NCBI RefSeq assembly: GCF_009690905.1
Contig: NZ_VOSW01000050.1
Coordinates: 1 to 64,000, forward strand
DNA from: Paraburkholderia madseniana
GTDB taxonomy: Bacteria > Pseudomonadota > Gammaproteobacteria > Burkholderiales > Burkholderiaceae
Reading direction: 5' to 3'
Length of the DNA: 64,000 bases
The notes below the pieces were generated by a model. That model saw only the letters and a list, made by a program, of their open reading frames with translations. It had not been told where the DNA came from and did not search any database. Shown piece by piece: positions 25,127-34,650 of the stretch. The translations under genes were made by a program, and so were the position numbers. Position 1 is the stretch's first letter, and every line of letters starts with the position of its first letter.

Positions 25127-26497
25127 ATGCATACCCACTACGACAACCTCAAGGTGACCCGCGGAGCGCCCGCTGACGTCATTAAGGCCGCATACCGTAC
25201 GCTTAGCCAGCGATATCATCCAGACAGAAATCCAAGTCCTGATGCAACCCGCGTCATGCGCATCCTGAACGAGGCATACGCCGTCCTCAGCGACCCCGAG
25301 CGTCGCGCGGCATACGACCGCGAACTGGAGCAACAGGAAAGGGACGAAGCTCTGCGCCGCACTGGCTCAGATGAGGAAACGCAGACATCGAACGCCAGCA
25401 ACGACCCCAGCAGTCCGGTGGACGATGAGCCCCCGGTATCGGCCACACCGGCTCAGCCTCCAGCACCGGAATTCGGCACGTCGCTCGCTCGATTTTTTGC
25501 TCGGATTTTTGATACATGGTGGGAGTCTATGGTGATTGGACTCGCCATCTCCTATTACTTGAGTAGCAATTCTGCGGCGTTTGTCGAGTGGATAACGGGG
25601 CCCGGCAGCGGCAGCCTTTTCGCCATTCTGTGCCTGCCCATTGCCATGATTCTAGACGCCGGCGTCTACAGCGCGGTTGGCAATACCCCTGGAAAGGCAC
25701 TACTGGGATTGAAGGTCACGACGCTGAACGGAAGCAGACTCTCCTACGCTGAATATTCGCGTCGCAACCTTGCTTTATGGGCTCGGGGACTTGGATGCGG
25801 GGTGCCTCTTGTGAACCTCTTCACGATGCGGAACCAGCAGAGGCAGGTAAACTCGAACCGGCAGGCGACATACGACGTGGATACAGGGCACCGTGTGAGA
25901 GCCGGGAAGACTGGCGTTGCACGAAAGACCGTGTTCGGGATTTTGTTTCTGGCACTGTTCCTTGGTGTATCCGCAATGCGGGCAACGACTCACCGGCAAG
26001 TCCCGAATACCTTGGCGAGCACCAGCACGACGAAGAGCTATGTGTCGGCGCCCTACGTACCACCCACTTCTTGGACCAATCCGCTTACAGGCAACACCGC
26101 GACTGTTGATGGCATCTGGACGTCATCGTCGAAAACAACGGCGGACAACCAGAAGGTGTACACGTTTGCCGAGGATAGCGACCGGACCGCTCTATTTTTT
26201 GCAGTTGAGGACGAGCCGAACCTTTCTATGGGTGAGTACGTATTGGGTTACCTCAGAACCACGTCGTCTTCCATGAGCCTTTCAGCCCCAGAGTCGGTGG
26301 ACCACTCCAACGGCACCGAGACCTGGGTCGCTGATGGACACCTGACATCAAAGCCGGATTTGGCCGTTCATGTAGAACTGCGGCATATCGGTCAATCATT
26401 CTGGCGCATGGTCATTATTGAATCGCATCCGTACGGAGAGGACGATGCGTTGAAACGACTGAAACAGCAGCTTTGGGGTACCGTATCGAGTGTCTGA
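25127..26497 (+). CDS. J-domain / RDD membrane protein
   Basis: 456 residues. Residues 4-67 are a J-domain (HYDNLKVTRGAPADVIKAAY, HPD motif at 31-33, ILNEAYAVLSDPERRAAYDR), which would stimulate DnaK. After an acidic linker, an RDD-type membrane domain occupies about 118-255 (RIFDTWWESMVIGLAISYYL ... NTPGKALLGLKV). One more helix (FGILFLALFLGVSAM) is followed by an outside domain of about 170 residues (WTNPLTGNTATVDGIW ...). J-RDD fusions occur in proteobacteria, but this extra C-terminal domain is not one I can name. The start has no strong SD. Confidence 0.8.
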   Translation: MHTHYDNLKVTRGAPADVIKAAYRTLSQRYHPDRNPSPDATRVMRILNEAYAVLSDPERRAAYDRELEQQERDEALRRTGSDEETQTSNASNDPSSPVDDEPPVSATPAQPPAPEFGTSLARFFARIFDTWWESMVIGLAISYYLSSNSAAFVEWITGPGSGSLFAILCLPIAMILDAGVYSAVGNTPGKALLGLKVTTLNGSRLSYAEYSRRNLALWARGLGCGVPLVNLFTMRNQQRQVNSNRQATYDVDTGHRVRAGKTGVARKTVFGILFLALFLGVSAMRATTHRQVPNTLASTSTTKSYVSAPYVPPTSWTNPLTGNTATVDGIWTSSSKTTADNQKVYTFAEDSDRTALFFAVEDEPNLSMGEYVLGYLRTTSSSMSLSAPESVDHSNGTETWVADGHLTSKPDLAVHVELRHIGQSFWRMVIIESHPYGEDDALKRLKQQLWGTVSSV

Positions 26498-26791
26498 GTG
26501 CGAGCGGCACCAAACAATTGGAAGGACAGAGACCGGCCTTTCTATAACACCGGTTGGCCGTGTGACCTCTAGCCCAGAACTCAACTACTGCTACGCCGCA
26601 CGCCATGCACCGCCTACGTCATGGCCTCGAACATCCCGGACTAGATGCTCGACTTTGCCATCAGGGAGATGAATTAGCCGCGCAGACATCGGCTACCGGG
26701 CGTTCGGGCAGTAATGATGTCGTGGCTGCGACACTGCTTGCCGGCTTCCCTCAGCAGCCAATGGCCGTTATCGTAGAGCTCCGGACCAGCG

Positions 26792-27955
26792 CTAGTCGGC
26801 TGCCTCGTCGCGACGCCCATCCACCTCGTCCCAACGTCGCACTACCGTTGGGTCCAGCCAATCTGCCGCGCGACGAATCCAGCCGGCGTCAATCACCCCG
26901 TCGTTTGAGGACAGTTTTTCGGTTTGGAACTTGTCGGCAAGGTTCCTCAACCGATTTGCCCGCTCAAGTTTAGCCGCCCACTCTTCGACTTGCTTGAGAC
27001 GCCCCAGCGCCAGTGTTCGTAATTCGGCCTGGCGCCGCTCCTCCGCGGCCTTGGCTTCAGCAATGACTTGGCGCTTAGCGTCGATTTCGGCTTTTACCCG
27101 CTGGCGTATCGCAAGCTCACGAAGCCGGACTATGAATGCCACGACTTTGGTTTCAACAGACGCGGTTCGACTGTCGCCAATTTTTGCCAGCTCATAGCTG
27201 CTATCGGGCTCGGTCACCGCGATATCAAATTGGCCCGTTGGATGATATTCGTACTGCTGGGTGTAGAAGTTGAGTCCGACCTGTTCATTCTTCTGTCGCT
27301 GTTCGCGCGTTAGCGGGATAGGTTCACGCCGGTTTCTTTCGCGAATTTTGAACGACAATTTGAGGTCCAGCACGGAAACGAACGCTCGAGTGGCGCCTTT
27401 AGCATCGGCAGAAATAGCGTAGCCTGCGGCCATCACCGATTCGAGCACAAGATTGAGGAGCAGCACCGCGCGCAGGCTGTTGGCGTTTGATGCGTCGACC
27501 CACATCAGGCCCGCGCCGTCACACTGGCGCCATCCCGGAGCATCGCGCCCCTTGCCATCAAGCTTCTTCGCGATTCGCTTCGCGAGAGGCAAACAGTCCT
27601 CCAGAGATGTCCGCAGGGGAAGGTCTGGTATTGCGGGGCGATGCGGTAAGTCTTCTGCAAGACTTTCACGATATCGGGCATCGAACTCGTCGTCCAACGG
27701 CGCAACGTACCTAGAACGGCGATAAGTCGTTGGTCCCTTCGTCGCGCCGAGGGGCGGCCTCTTCACGGCCCGGCCTGCAGCCAGTTTTGCCCAGTAGCCG
27801 ACCGGCGGGAGCGGCACTTCAAGGTCCAGGCATATTTTCCGAAGTCCAACGTCGGAAATCGCATAGCGTTTCGCCACCTTGGTAACCGGCTCGGTCCACA
27901 CTTGCTGGTAAAGCTCCTCGCGATGAAAGTCAGTGTATTCCCAACCCATCTTCAT
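26792..27955 (-). CDS. Hypothetical protein with predicted HTH N-terminus and coiled coil
   Basis: 387 residues from the ATG at 27955 (another Met two codons on). The N-terminus FHREELYQQVWTEPVTKVAK, then RYAISDVGLRKICLDLEVPL and PPVGYWAKL, matches a widespread uncharacterised family whose first 50 residues look like a helix-turn-helix. The middle is globular. Residues about 270-350 are a long charged coiled coil (RQRVKAEIDAKRQVIAEAKA...). Soluble; probably binds DNA. Family members often sit in accessory islands. Function unknown. Confidence 0.6.
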   Translation of the reverse strand: MKMGWEYTDFHREELYQQVWTEPVTKVAKRYAISDVGLRKICLDLEVPLPPVGYWAKLAAGRAVKRPPLGATKGPTTYRRSRYVAPLDDEFDARYRESLAEDLPHRPAIPDLPLRTSLEDCLPLAKRIAKKLDGKGRDAPGWRQCDGAGLMWVDASNANSLRAVLLLNLVLESVMAAGYAISADAKGATRAFVSVLDLKLSFKIRERNRREPIPLTREQRQKNEQVGLNFYTQQYEYHPTGQFDIAVTEPDSSYELAKIGDSRTASVETKVVAFIVRLRELAIRQRVKAEIDAKRQVIAEAKAAEERRQAELRTLALGRLKQVEEWAAKLERANRLRNLADKFQTEKLSSNDGVIDAGWIRRAADWLDPTVVRRWDEVDGRRDEAAD

Positions 27956-28568
27956 ACCCCGCAGACTCGAAAAACAAAAACAATGGTCTACCCAAGCGAT
28001 GAAATCCCGCGTAGACGGACATATACGCTTGGGCTGCGCGTTGACGTCGGCAGGAACAGTGGCGAGTATAAAACCGCCCGCTAGACCGTCCATGCAGGCA
28101 GAAATCGATGAAGGCGTTTTTTTGACCAAGGAGTTGCCGGCACCGGCGGAAATTCGCACCTCCCTCGAACTCCTCGGCGTCCTGCTAGCGAACGTTCGAA
28201 CTGACACCCGCGTGGCCTCGCGACCTTCAGATTTCTGTCGGCGACTTCGAACGGCTCCGCTGTGCGCAGTCGCGGGTCAATGCGCGCAGAGGTTACGGCG
28301 AACAGCGCGAGGTGTTGCCGACAGGGGCGTTGGGGCGGGAGCGACACCGAACGTGGGCGAGGCCGACAGAGATTTGGGAGAAATAGCCGCGTAGATTCGG
28401 GAGTAGGTTTCCCCTTGGTGTCCGCCTCGTAGACCGAAACTACGGCTTGACTATGTCGGGCAGCCTTTCCCTCACCGCCCCTTCGCGGAAATTTTTATCG
28501 CACAAGGGTGCTTGAAATGCCTAATTTCAGTCGATATAAACGACCCACCACGACAACGAGGTGACCGC
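27956..28568. other. Divergent intergenic stretch
   Basis: 613 bp between the 387-residue gene and the UDG-like gene. No frame has a domain or a ribosome site. It probably holds the promoters of both genes. Confidence 0.4.
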
Positions 28569-29387
28569 ATGCGCGACTACTACGCAGAATTCGCGGGGCG
28601 ACTGGAAATGGAGGGTGTCCAGGCGCTGGTATCCAGCCCGGTGATTGTCGACGAGGACACTCGCCATCAGGTGCAGTACGTCCCGTTCGAGTATGTCAAT
28701 CCGGCTGCGAAGCTCGTCATCGTCGGCATCACGCCGGGCAATACGCAAATCGGGGGAACACTGGCCACCTTCGCCCAGTTGCAGCGCGAGGGCGCCACCC
28801 GTGAAGATATACTGCGCACTGTCAAACGCCGGAATTCGTTCGGCGGCGATAGCATGCGGCCCAACCTGCTGAAGATGCTGCGCCACTTCGAGTTCGAGAA
28901 TCTCCTCGGCATCGACGACGTCGTCGAGCTATGGGGCAAGAGCGATGCTCTGTTTCAGGCGACCTCGGTGGTGCCCAACGCGGCATTCAAGTGGGGCACC
29001 AAGCGCGGAGTGAAGGGCTGGCGGATGTTCGCCGGCGGTTTCGACCAGGTGATGAAGTCGCGCATCTACCGGCAGCAATTCGAGGAGGTGTTCCTGCCCT
29101 CGGTACAGCGCATGAATACGCACGCGCTCTACGTCGGCCTCGGACCCACGCCGCACGCCGCCTTGCAACATTGCGTCGACGCAGGGCTCATCCGACAGGA
29201 CCAGTTCCTCGGCAGCTTTCCTCATCCGTCGACGAGCGCTGGCGACCAGGTACCGTTCTTCCTGCGCGAAAAGACGCGCGCGAGCATCACGCCGGGCAAT
29301 CCGCTTCTGTCGCGCGCGGACTGGCTGGACCAGGCGTACGCGCGCATGAGCGCCACGTCGTCGACATGGCGGAAGCAGGTCGTGTAG
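28569..29387 (+). CDS. UDG-superfamily-like protein
   Basis: 272 residues from the ATG at 28569 (GAGGTGACCGC upstream); an earlier ATG at 28512 is possible. AAKLVIVGITPGNTQ (residues 47-60) resembles motif A of uracil-DNA glycosylases (G-x-x-P-G after a beta strand). LGSFPHPSTSAGDQV (His219-Pro-Ser) resembles motif B (H-P-S). The middle 100 residues are unlike classical UDG. Possible base-excision or nucleoside-binding enzyme; the catalytic residue is uncertain. Followed closely by a 120-residue gene. Confidence 0.6.
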   Translation: MRDYYAEFAGRLEMEGVQALVSSPVIVDEDTRHQVQYVPFEYVNPAAKLVIVGITPGNTQIGGTLATFAQLQREGATREDILRTVKRRNSFGGDSMRPNLLKMLRHFEFENLLGIDDVVELWGKSDALFQATSVVPNAAFKWGTKRGVKGWRMFAGGFDQVMKSRIYRQQFEEVFLPSVQRMNTHALYVGLGPTPHAALQHCVDAGLIRQDQFLGSFPHPSTSAGDQVPFFLREKTRASITPGNPLLSRADWLDQAYARMSATSSTWRKQVV

Positions 29388-29460
29388 GGCGCGCGGCCCC
29401 GCGGCGGGGCGCGCCGACGCACTCGGATAGAATCGGGAGCTGCTCGCCGATAGGTGTCCC

Positions 29461-29823
29461 ATGACCAGCAACCGTGCGCTCAAGCCCGTGATATTCCCAG
29501 AGACCGCCGCGGAAGGCTACTTCGTGCACGCGCGCTACGGCGACGAGCAGCTGATGAGCCCGGAGGCCGGGACGTTTTATGTCGAACTAGAGACAGCGAT
29601 TGCGCTGGGCCTTGCCTGGGTCAATGACTGCCACACCATCGACCCGAAAACCCTGCGTGTTTCGTCGGTCTGCCGGCGCAATCGGGACATCATCGCGATG
29701 GTCTTCCGGTTTCGCGACGTGCGGCGCTGCGGCGTGCTCATCGCGCGCTCGGGCTTCGAGCCCCCACGCCGCGAGAAGCCTCTGCAACTGCACCAGCGTT
29801 GGTGGGAAAAGCTCATGCGCTAG
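29461..29823 (+). CDS. Hypothetical protein
   Basis: 120 residues. Mixed alpha/beta composition: TAIALGLAWVNDCHTIDPKT, a strand pair IIAMVFRFRDVRRCGVLIAR, then a basic aromatic end (LQLHQRWWEKLMR). No family is recognised. It lies 73 bp after the UDG-like gene on the same strand, so cotranscription is likely. Confidence 0.55.
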   Translation: MTSNRALKPVIFPETAAEGYFVHARYGDEQLMSPEAGTFYVELETAIALGLAWVNDCHTIDPKTLRVSSVCRRNRDIIAMVFRFRDVRRCGVLIARSGFEPPRREKPLQLHQRWWEKLMR

Positions 29824-30058
29824 GGCACTCGAGTTCGTGTGCCATTGCTCTGGGACGTCATCGGCTATACGGTTATCGCGTGGAAATGGCGGCTCTGGCA
29901 CAGACAAACCCAGCTGTGCTCCGAGTAATGAGGGAGGATTCCCCCAGTCGCTGAGAGGGAGAAAGACCCCATTCGGCGGTGGGTCATAAGTAGACGCAGG
30001 TTGGACCAACCATCTGTAACGGAAGTGTCCCCGGCATGCGTTGCCGGTGCGGTTGAAC

Positions 30059-31333
30059 TCAGGCGCACTCAGCAGTGCGTCGGAACAACCTGCCCAACTC
30101 ATCAAACGTACAACGGGTCAGGTCTTCGCTTTCGAAGCCCGCGTGGAGCGCGCGGTCCCATCCATCGTGGGTAAAGACCGTGTCGGACAGCCCTCCCATC
30201 AGCAGGTCACAGCTGGCGAGAATATCGAGGAACGCGGCTCCTTGGATATGCCGCACTTCGCGCACCTCACCAGCTTCAGGCGGGCACCCCTCGCTCAGGT
30301 CAACGAGAAATGCATCTGCTTCTGCTTGGGACTGGAATATGTCGACGGCGTTGACCGGCCGGTTACTCCCTTCGCGGTACGAGGTGCCACTGACGCTGGA
30401 TACGCCATGCTCATCCGCAATAACCCACGCATGGCACCCCTCGAATGCGGTAACCAGCGGATGGCGCGACCCCCGCTCGATAACCCAGAACCCGTTCGGA
30501 CCGCGAGTGTTCAAATGAGGCATCACCACGACCTGAGAGACGCCGAAGCTCATCAACTCATCGAGCGCCGGTGCCGCCCCCAGGATAAATAGCGTGCTTC
30601 CATGCGTCATCCGGGTCGATGTGGCCATTGACCACGAAAGGTCAACCGGCCCGAACCGGCGCACAAAAGCCAGCACATAAGGCAGGAGCTTCTTGACGCC
30701 CGCACCGACGCGACTGAACCGGGACTGGCGGTAAAGCTCATTTTGCGCGCCGGTTTGCGGCTTCGGCTCAACCAGAGCCGATACCTCGTCGAGCGGGACG
30801 AAACGCCACTTCAACTCGTCCCGCGCGAGACTCGCGAGCATCGCCTCAGCCCAAGTCAGGCTGCCAGCGATTTGCTCTAGCCGAAATGGGATGCGGTCGG
30901 TCGGCCGGTCGAACCGGGCTACCGATTCGACCGGCTGAATAGCGGCTAGGGCGGCGCGCCAGTCTTTCCCCGCCTGCCAGACCGGTACGGCCTCTTTGAA
31001 CTCGGCATGTGAACTGTTCTTTTCGGGCTTCCCTGTGTACAGGCTTACCCGCTGGGGATTCCCAATCAGCATGCGCTTCAGGTAACTCCCGTCATACACG
31101 GGATTGTCCACTTCCATCACCAGGTCGAGGTCTCCGCATGTCATCGCACCGCGCGCATAGGAACCCGCGACCCACAGCCGCTTTGCCGTAACAGGCCCGG
31201 GCAGGTCCTCGAGGTATTTGCTTAGTGGCTTGTCCGACTCAGTGGTCGCGCAGGCATCCAGCCGCTCGCAAATGCGCTCCAGCGTCTTCGTAGCCTGCTC
31301 ACGCGACATGCGTGACTCAAATGAGGGATATTT
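30059..31333 (-). CDS. Nucleotidyltransferase-fold protein
   Basis: 424 residues from the ATG at 31333 (AGGTTC upstream). KRLWVAGSYARGAMTCGDLD carries Gly58-Ser59 and the Asp69-x-Asp71 pair of the pol-beta nucleotidyltransferase fold. A third Asp cannot be assigned. The remaining 350 residues are unlike Cap/CD-NTase, tRNA-NT or antibiotic-NT families I know. They include GVKKLLPYVLAFVRRFG and a C-terminal beta region. A defence or toxin role is possible given the neighbouring remnants, but this is inference. No effector gene with a nuclease, TIR or membrane domain is adjacent. Confidence 0.65.
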   Translation of the reverse strand, partial: KYPSFESRMSREQATKTLERICERLDACATTESDKPLSKYLEDLPGPVTAKRLWVAGSYARGAMTCGDLDLVMEVDNPVYDGSYLKRMLIGNPQRVSLYTGKPEKNSSHAEFKEAVPVWQAGKDWRAALAAIQPVESVARFDRPTDRIPFRLEQIAGSLTWAEAMLASLARDELKWRFVPLDEVSALVEPKPQTGAQNELYRQSRFSRVGAGVKKLLPYVLAFVRRFGPVDLSWSMATSTRMTHGSTLFILGAAPALDELMSFGVSQVVVMPHLNTRGPNGFWVIERGSRHPLVTAFEGCHAWVIADEHGVSSVSGTSYREGSNRPVNAVDIFQSQAEADAFLVDLSEGCPPEAGEVREVRHIQGAAFLDILASCDLLMGGLSDTVFTHDGWDRALHAGFESEDLTRCTFDELGRLFRRTAECA

Positions 31334-31484
31334 CATCCGAAAGAACCTCATAGAAAGCCAAGGTGCCCTTGCCGGCACCCCGTAAAAATAACCCGCAACA
31401 CATGTTTCCGGGGCCGAATACTTAGCAACGAGCCTTGGCTCCGCATTCGCGCGCGCACTACGACTGGTATCACCTGCGTTCGCT

Positions 31485-31616
31485 TTAGCGCAATGTCGCC
31501 CTCAGTAAAAGAAGCTCTCCCACCGCATCGTAAAGAACATAATCCACGTCAGCACGACTAGGCTCAGTTCGAATCTGCACAGAAAACGTTGGGTTTCTGC
31601 ACATCGGGCAAATCAT
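31485..31616 (-). CDS. 43-residue Cys-motif peptide (candidate)
   Basis: ATG at 31616 to TAA at 31485 in an otherwise empty stretch. The peptide is MICPMCRNPTFSVQIRTEPS, then RADVDYVLYDAVGELLLLRA. It has one C-P-x-C knuckle at the start, like the first half of a zinc ribbon, and then strand-like sequence. No good SD, so confidence is low. It may also be a remnant of a larger zinc-ribbon protein. Confidence 0.3.
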   Translation of the reverse strand: MICPMCRNPTFSVQIRTEPSRADVDYVLYDAVGELLLLRATLR

Positions 31617-31978
31617 GCCAATCCCGTCGCGTTATACCCCTCAAGATGCTCAACATCTCATCCGGAAATCAACATCCAGAAAAGGGAGTGCAATGACAGT
31701 AATTGGATAGCCGATTCGCTCTGCCCCTTCTGCGGTAGCCACGAACGGCGCGTCTCCGCGGCCTCAGACCTTGTCATCTCTTGCCTCCAGCGCCTTTCGG
31801 CATCTTCCGATGCAGGCTTCAGGTATCGCAACGCCTAGCTCCAGCATTGAAGTTGTTCGGCGACGTTGTTAAGGCGGCGTCACAAGCGTGTACGAATTCG
31901 GCGGTAAATGGTCTTCGCGAACTCGCGCGGGTTGTCTGGCCGCCCGTTGTCGATGAAAAACGTGGGCAGCGACCGGTC

Positions 31979-32635
31979 CTACGTCCCTCGCGTTCCAGCT
32001 CGCGAAGCCACCAACTCCGCAAACGATGTATCGAAGTGCGTGTCGTCCAGCAGACTCATTCCCAGCAGACGCTGACGGTCCGCCGCGCTGAGCGAACTCG
32101 TCTTTGCGCGCCATAGTCGCCGGAAATCGACCACTTTCTCCGCAACATCCGCATCCAGCTGTCGGAAGATGCGGTGGTCAGTACAAAAAGAGAACGCCGC
32201 ACCCCATGCGCGGACCGTGTTGGAGACGCGCCAGAGCGTGCTGAGCAGCGTCGGGTCGGAGCCTAACGTCACTGGCTCCGATGTGCCGGTCTTCAGATGT
32301 CGTTGACTTGTGAGCGCCTTGTTGCAGAGAGCATCCACCTTGGCTAGCAAGGAGACGCGGGCACGTTTTCCCGGCGAGATGGCCTCCGGAGATACGTCGC
32401 AGCCAAGAAAGGAGCATCCCTTCTTGGTTTCCCCCGCCGCTGCCTTTGCCGAGGCCGCGGGACTACCTTTTGTCGGCGGGTCGTAAGCATCAAGTCCAAA
32501 TCGCTTGAGTTCATGCTTGAGTTGTTTCAAGCCTTTCAAGGCACGACTCCGATTGGGCGCAAAAATTATCAGGTCGTCGATATAGCGACGGCGTCGACGC
32601 CGGCCAGGCGGGACTTCTTCTTCGATAGTGTTCAC
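31979..32635 (-). pseudogene. C-terminal fragment of a reverse transcriptase
   Basis: The frame begins at a GTG at 32635 and reads RRRRYIDDLIIFAPNRSRA, giving the YxDD palm motif of reverse transcriptases. GLKQLKHELKRFGLDAY (after YIDD) and KGCSFLGCDVSPEAISPGKR (the FLG strand and the following basic stretch) follow. All RT motifs before YIDD are missing. So the fragment cannot polymerise. The C-terminal 130 residues look like the thumb of the 'unknown group' or group-II-intron-like RTs used in phage defence, but they are too divergent to place. Confidence 0.75.
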
Positions 32636-32660
32636 GTGTCCACCTATTTAAGTGGACACG
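32635..32660. repeat. Inverted repeat at the broken end of the RT fragment
   Basis: CGTGTCCAC and GTGGACACG (9 bp each) flank the 8-bp spacer CTATTTAA. It touches the first codon of the RT fragment, exactly where homology to RTs stops. It could be paired IS tips (TGTCCAC/GTGGACA ends are common) or a hairpin. Confidence 0.55.
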
Positions 32661-32810
32661 ATGCTCCCAAGACCTTCAATGCAACTCAAGATGGGATGAC
32701 CGGGTGCTTACGAAAAAGGATTCTCATGCAGCGATTCGCGGTCTGCGTTGGTGGCCCATTGGAATTCCGGCATCCGGGGCAGACGGACAGCGGCGACAAC
32801 ATCTAAATAG

Positions 32811-33060
32811 TCAATGAGTTTGTATATTGCACATTCGCTGCAACACGATAACCAATCCGTGAATGCCAAATCTTGCGGTCGAGCGCAATATGGCCGACCA
32901 GCCAATTAACCGCGCCAGTTTGGGGCCCGTATGCCAGTACCACGCGACGAAAGCGCGCCCCGGCGCACTTTGATTAAGCACGGTGTCACGGAATTGCCGT
33001 AAATACATGACATCGACGTGATTTGGGTCGCCATATGCAGTTGGCGTGCCAGATAGGACG
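32811..33060 (-). pseudogene. CFI-box C-terminal domain remnant
   Basis: The minus frame gives SGTPTAYGDPNHVDVMYLRQ, then FRDTVLNQSAPGRAFVAWYW, HTGPKLARLIGW and a hydrophobic end. This matches CFI-box C-terminal domains (CFIATAAYG-x-P...LR-x-FRD-x-VL...GR-x-F), but the CFI triplet itself has become LSG. The rest of the gene upstream is not recognisable. Likely a remnant; the frame is open for 115 codons. Confidence 0.6.
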
Positions 33061-34319
33061 GGTAAAGGCTGCGTCCACAGATAGTGCGAAACATGTTTGC
33101 GGCAGAACCATTCGGCTCGCGCAAGCTCCGAGAGCTCGCCTCTCGAGAACATCATGAATGAACCGCCGTAGAGCGTGCAATTGAGTCCAAAGTGGTTTTC
33201 CAGAGGCGAAATCTTGGTTTTCTAGGAGAGGCGAGTCCGCGCCAATCCGTTGTTGTCGAAGAACGCGGTTATCGCCTCTAGCCCAACACAACGGATGTAA
33301 GTAGTCCTATTCTTGAAACGCTCCATCGCTTATTCAGCGGCGTCGGAGCACTTAGTTGTTATCGCCCAAACTGGCAGAGGTGCTCCAGAGAACGCTTGCT
33401 CCTGGGGCTATCCAGCGTTCAATACGCCGCTGAATCATCTGCCGAACTGCGCCAAAACGGCTTTGTTGAAGTCGCGACCGCCTTTCCAAGGTCGGCGAAT
33501 CCGAATACACCCAGACTTCCCCTAACCAACAAGCGCAGCTCAGAAAACTTTTAATGTGGCCGTCTTGACCCAATTCCGTTTGCTATCGGACTCTATGCTC
33601 GAAATAGGTAGAAAGTTGCGCTGCGGGTCAAAATCGAAGCCAGCGTTCCAGTCGGGCTCGTTGCAGTCGAGTGCGAACGGACATTCCTCCTTTGTCATAC
33701 GGACGATTCGCTCCAGATTTTCCTCGGGATTGTTCGACACCGGTTCACCTGACTCGTCGCCTCCGACTAGAGCTAACGAATGAAACTGCGATACGGCGTG
33801 CCTGTTGGGCTGGCCACGCCACCGCCTCATTCGCCCTCTACAGGTGGCCAGCAAGGGGCTAAGTTTGGCGGGATATGGAGAGAATCTCCATTTGATAGTG
33901 GTAATCATCGGGCTCCGGTAATTTAAAAAAACTATCTAAAATTTGCGTCGATAGTTTTTATACAGCCGCTGTGGTGGGGTCTACAGCGTGTAGATTTGAA
34001 ATTTTCTCCCTCACGCCACGCCACAGTTCGACATGACAATGAAGCGGTCATCTCAGCGGGAGACTCCACAACCCGAAAAATAAGCGTAATCCGGGGGCGC
34101 CGTTTCAAGTGGCGACGGAACTTAGCTAAATCGCCCGTCGCGCCTTGCCTCCATAGCTCACCTTCGCGTGCTGGTACCACCGCCCAAACTCGCTGGTCGT
34201 TTTCGACACTAGTAATCGGCCGAAATTAGCAAGGGCGCGCGGACGCAGAACGATACGCGTGGGCTATCATTACACCGCATGGATTTTTAGAAGAACACAG
34301 CACAGCCTCCCAGCAAGAT
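33061..34319. other. A/T-richer graveyard stretch
   Basis: About 1.26 kb with no intact gene. A minus-strand frame (33540-33908) ends in VRMTKEECPFALDCNEPDWN and FDFDPQRNFLPISS, which looks like once-real protein, but no family was recognised. GC is lower than in the rest of the window, consistent with horizontally acquired, decaying DNA. Confidence 0.45.
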
Positions 34320-34322
34320 GCT

Positions 34323-34520
34323 TTGGGACTATCTGGTTTCCGGTGCTATGTGCCTGCGCCGGTCCTTTCTACACTATCTGGGTCAATTGCGACTTTCGTG
34401 GGTGCAAACGGGTCGGGCAAAATGGCTTTGCTTCAAGCCCTTGTCAAATCATTTGGCGTATCTCGAACGGACAGGACTGTCACCCCGGCGATTTTCCACG
34501 TGCCCCCTACAAGGCGCCTG
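34323..34520 (+). pseudogene. N-terminal fragment of an OLD-family ATPase/nuclease
   Basis: The frame reads GFRCYVPAPVLSTLSGSIAT, FVGANGSGKMALLQALVKSF and GVSRTDRTVTPAIFHVPP. This is the start of OLD-type ATPases (beta strand, Walker A GxxGxGK[ST], then LF-GV...R-x-x-DFHVP). The Walker A Ser/Thr after Lys is Met. The gene breaks off after about 60 codons. OLD ATPases form the A subunit of Gabija-type and other defence systems. Confidence 0.7.
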
Positions 34521-34650
34521 ACGGCCGCGGTTCGCTTGCGCGCATCTTGACCAAGTTGGCGGCAATATGCAGGCATACGGCTCTTTGAGATTTGAAGACC
34601 AAATCGCACCCCTCGTACTGATGCATTAAACGCTCTAATCGCGAAATCGC

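Noticed and set aside
30059..31333. CBASS cyclase
   Set aside because: The GS...DxD motif fits the broad nucleotidyltransferase fold, but no CBASS effector, Cap2/Cap3 or HORMA/TRIP13 genes are adjacent and the rest of the protein does not match.
33540..33908. 122-codon minus-strand frame in the graveyard
   Set aside because: Its end looks protein-like, but no start signal or family could be found; probably part of a dead gene.
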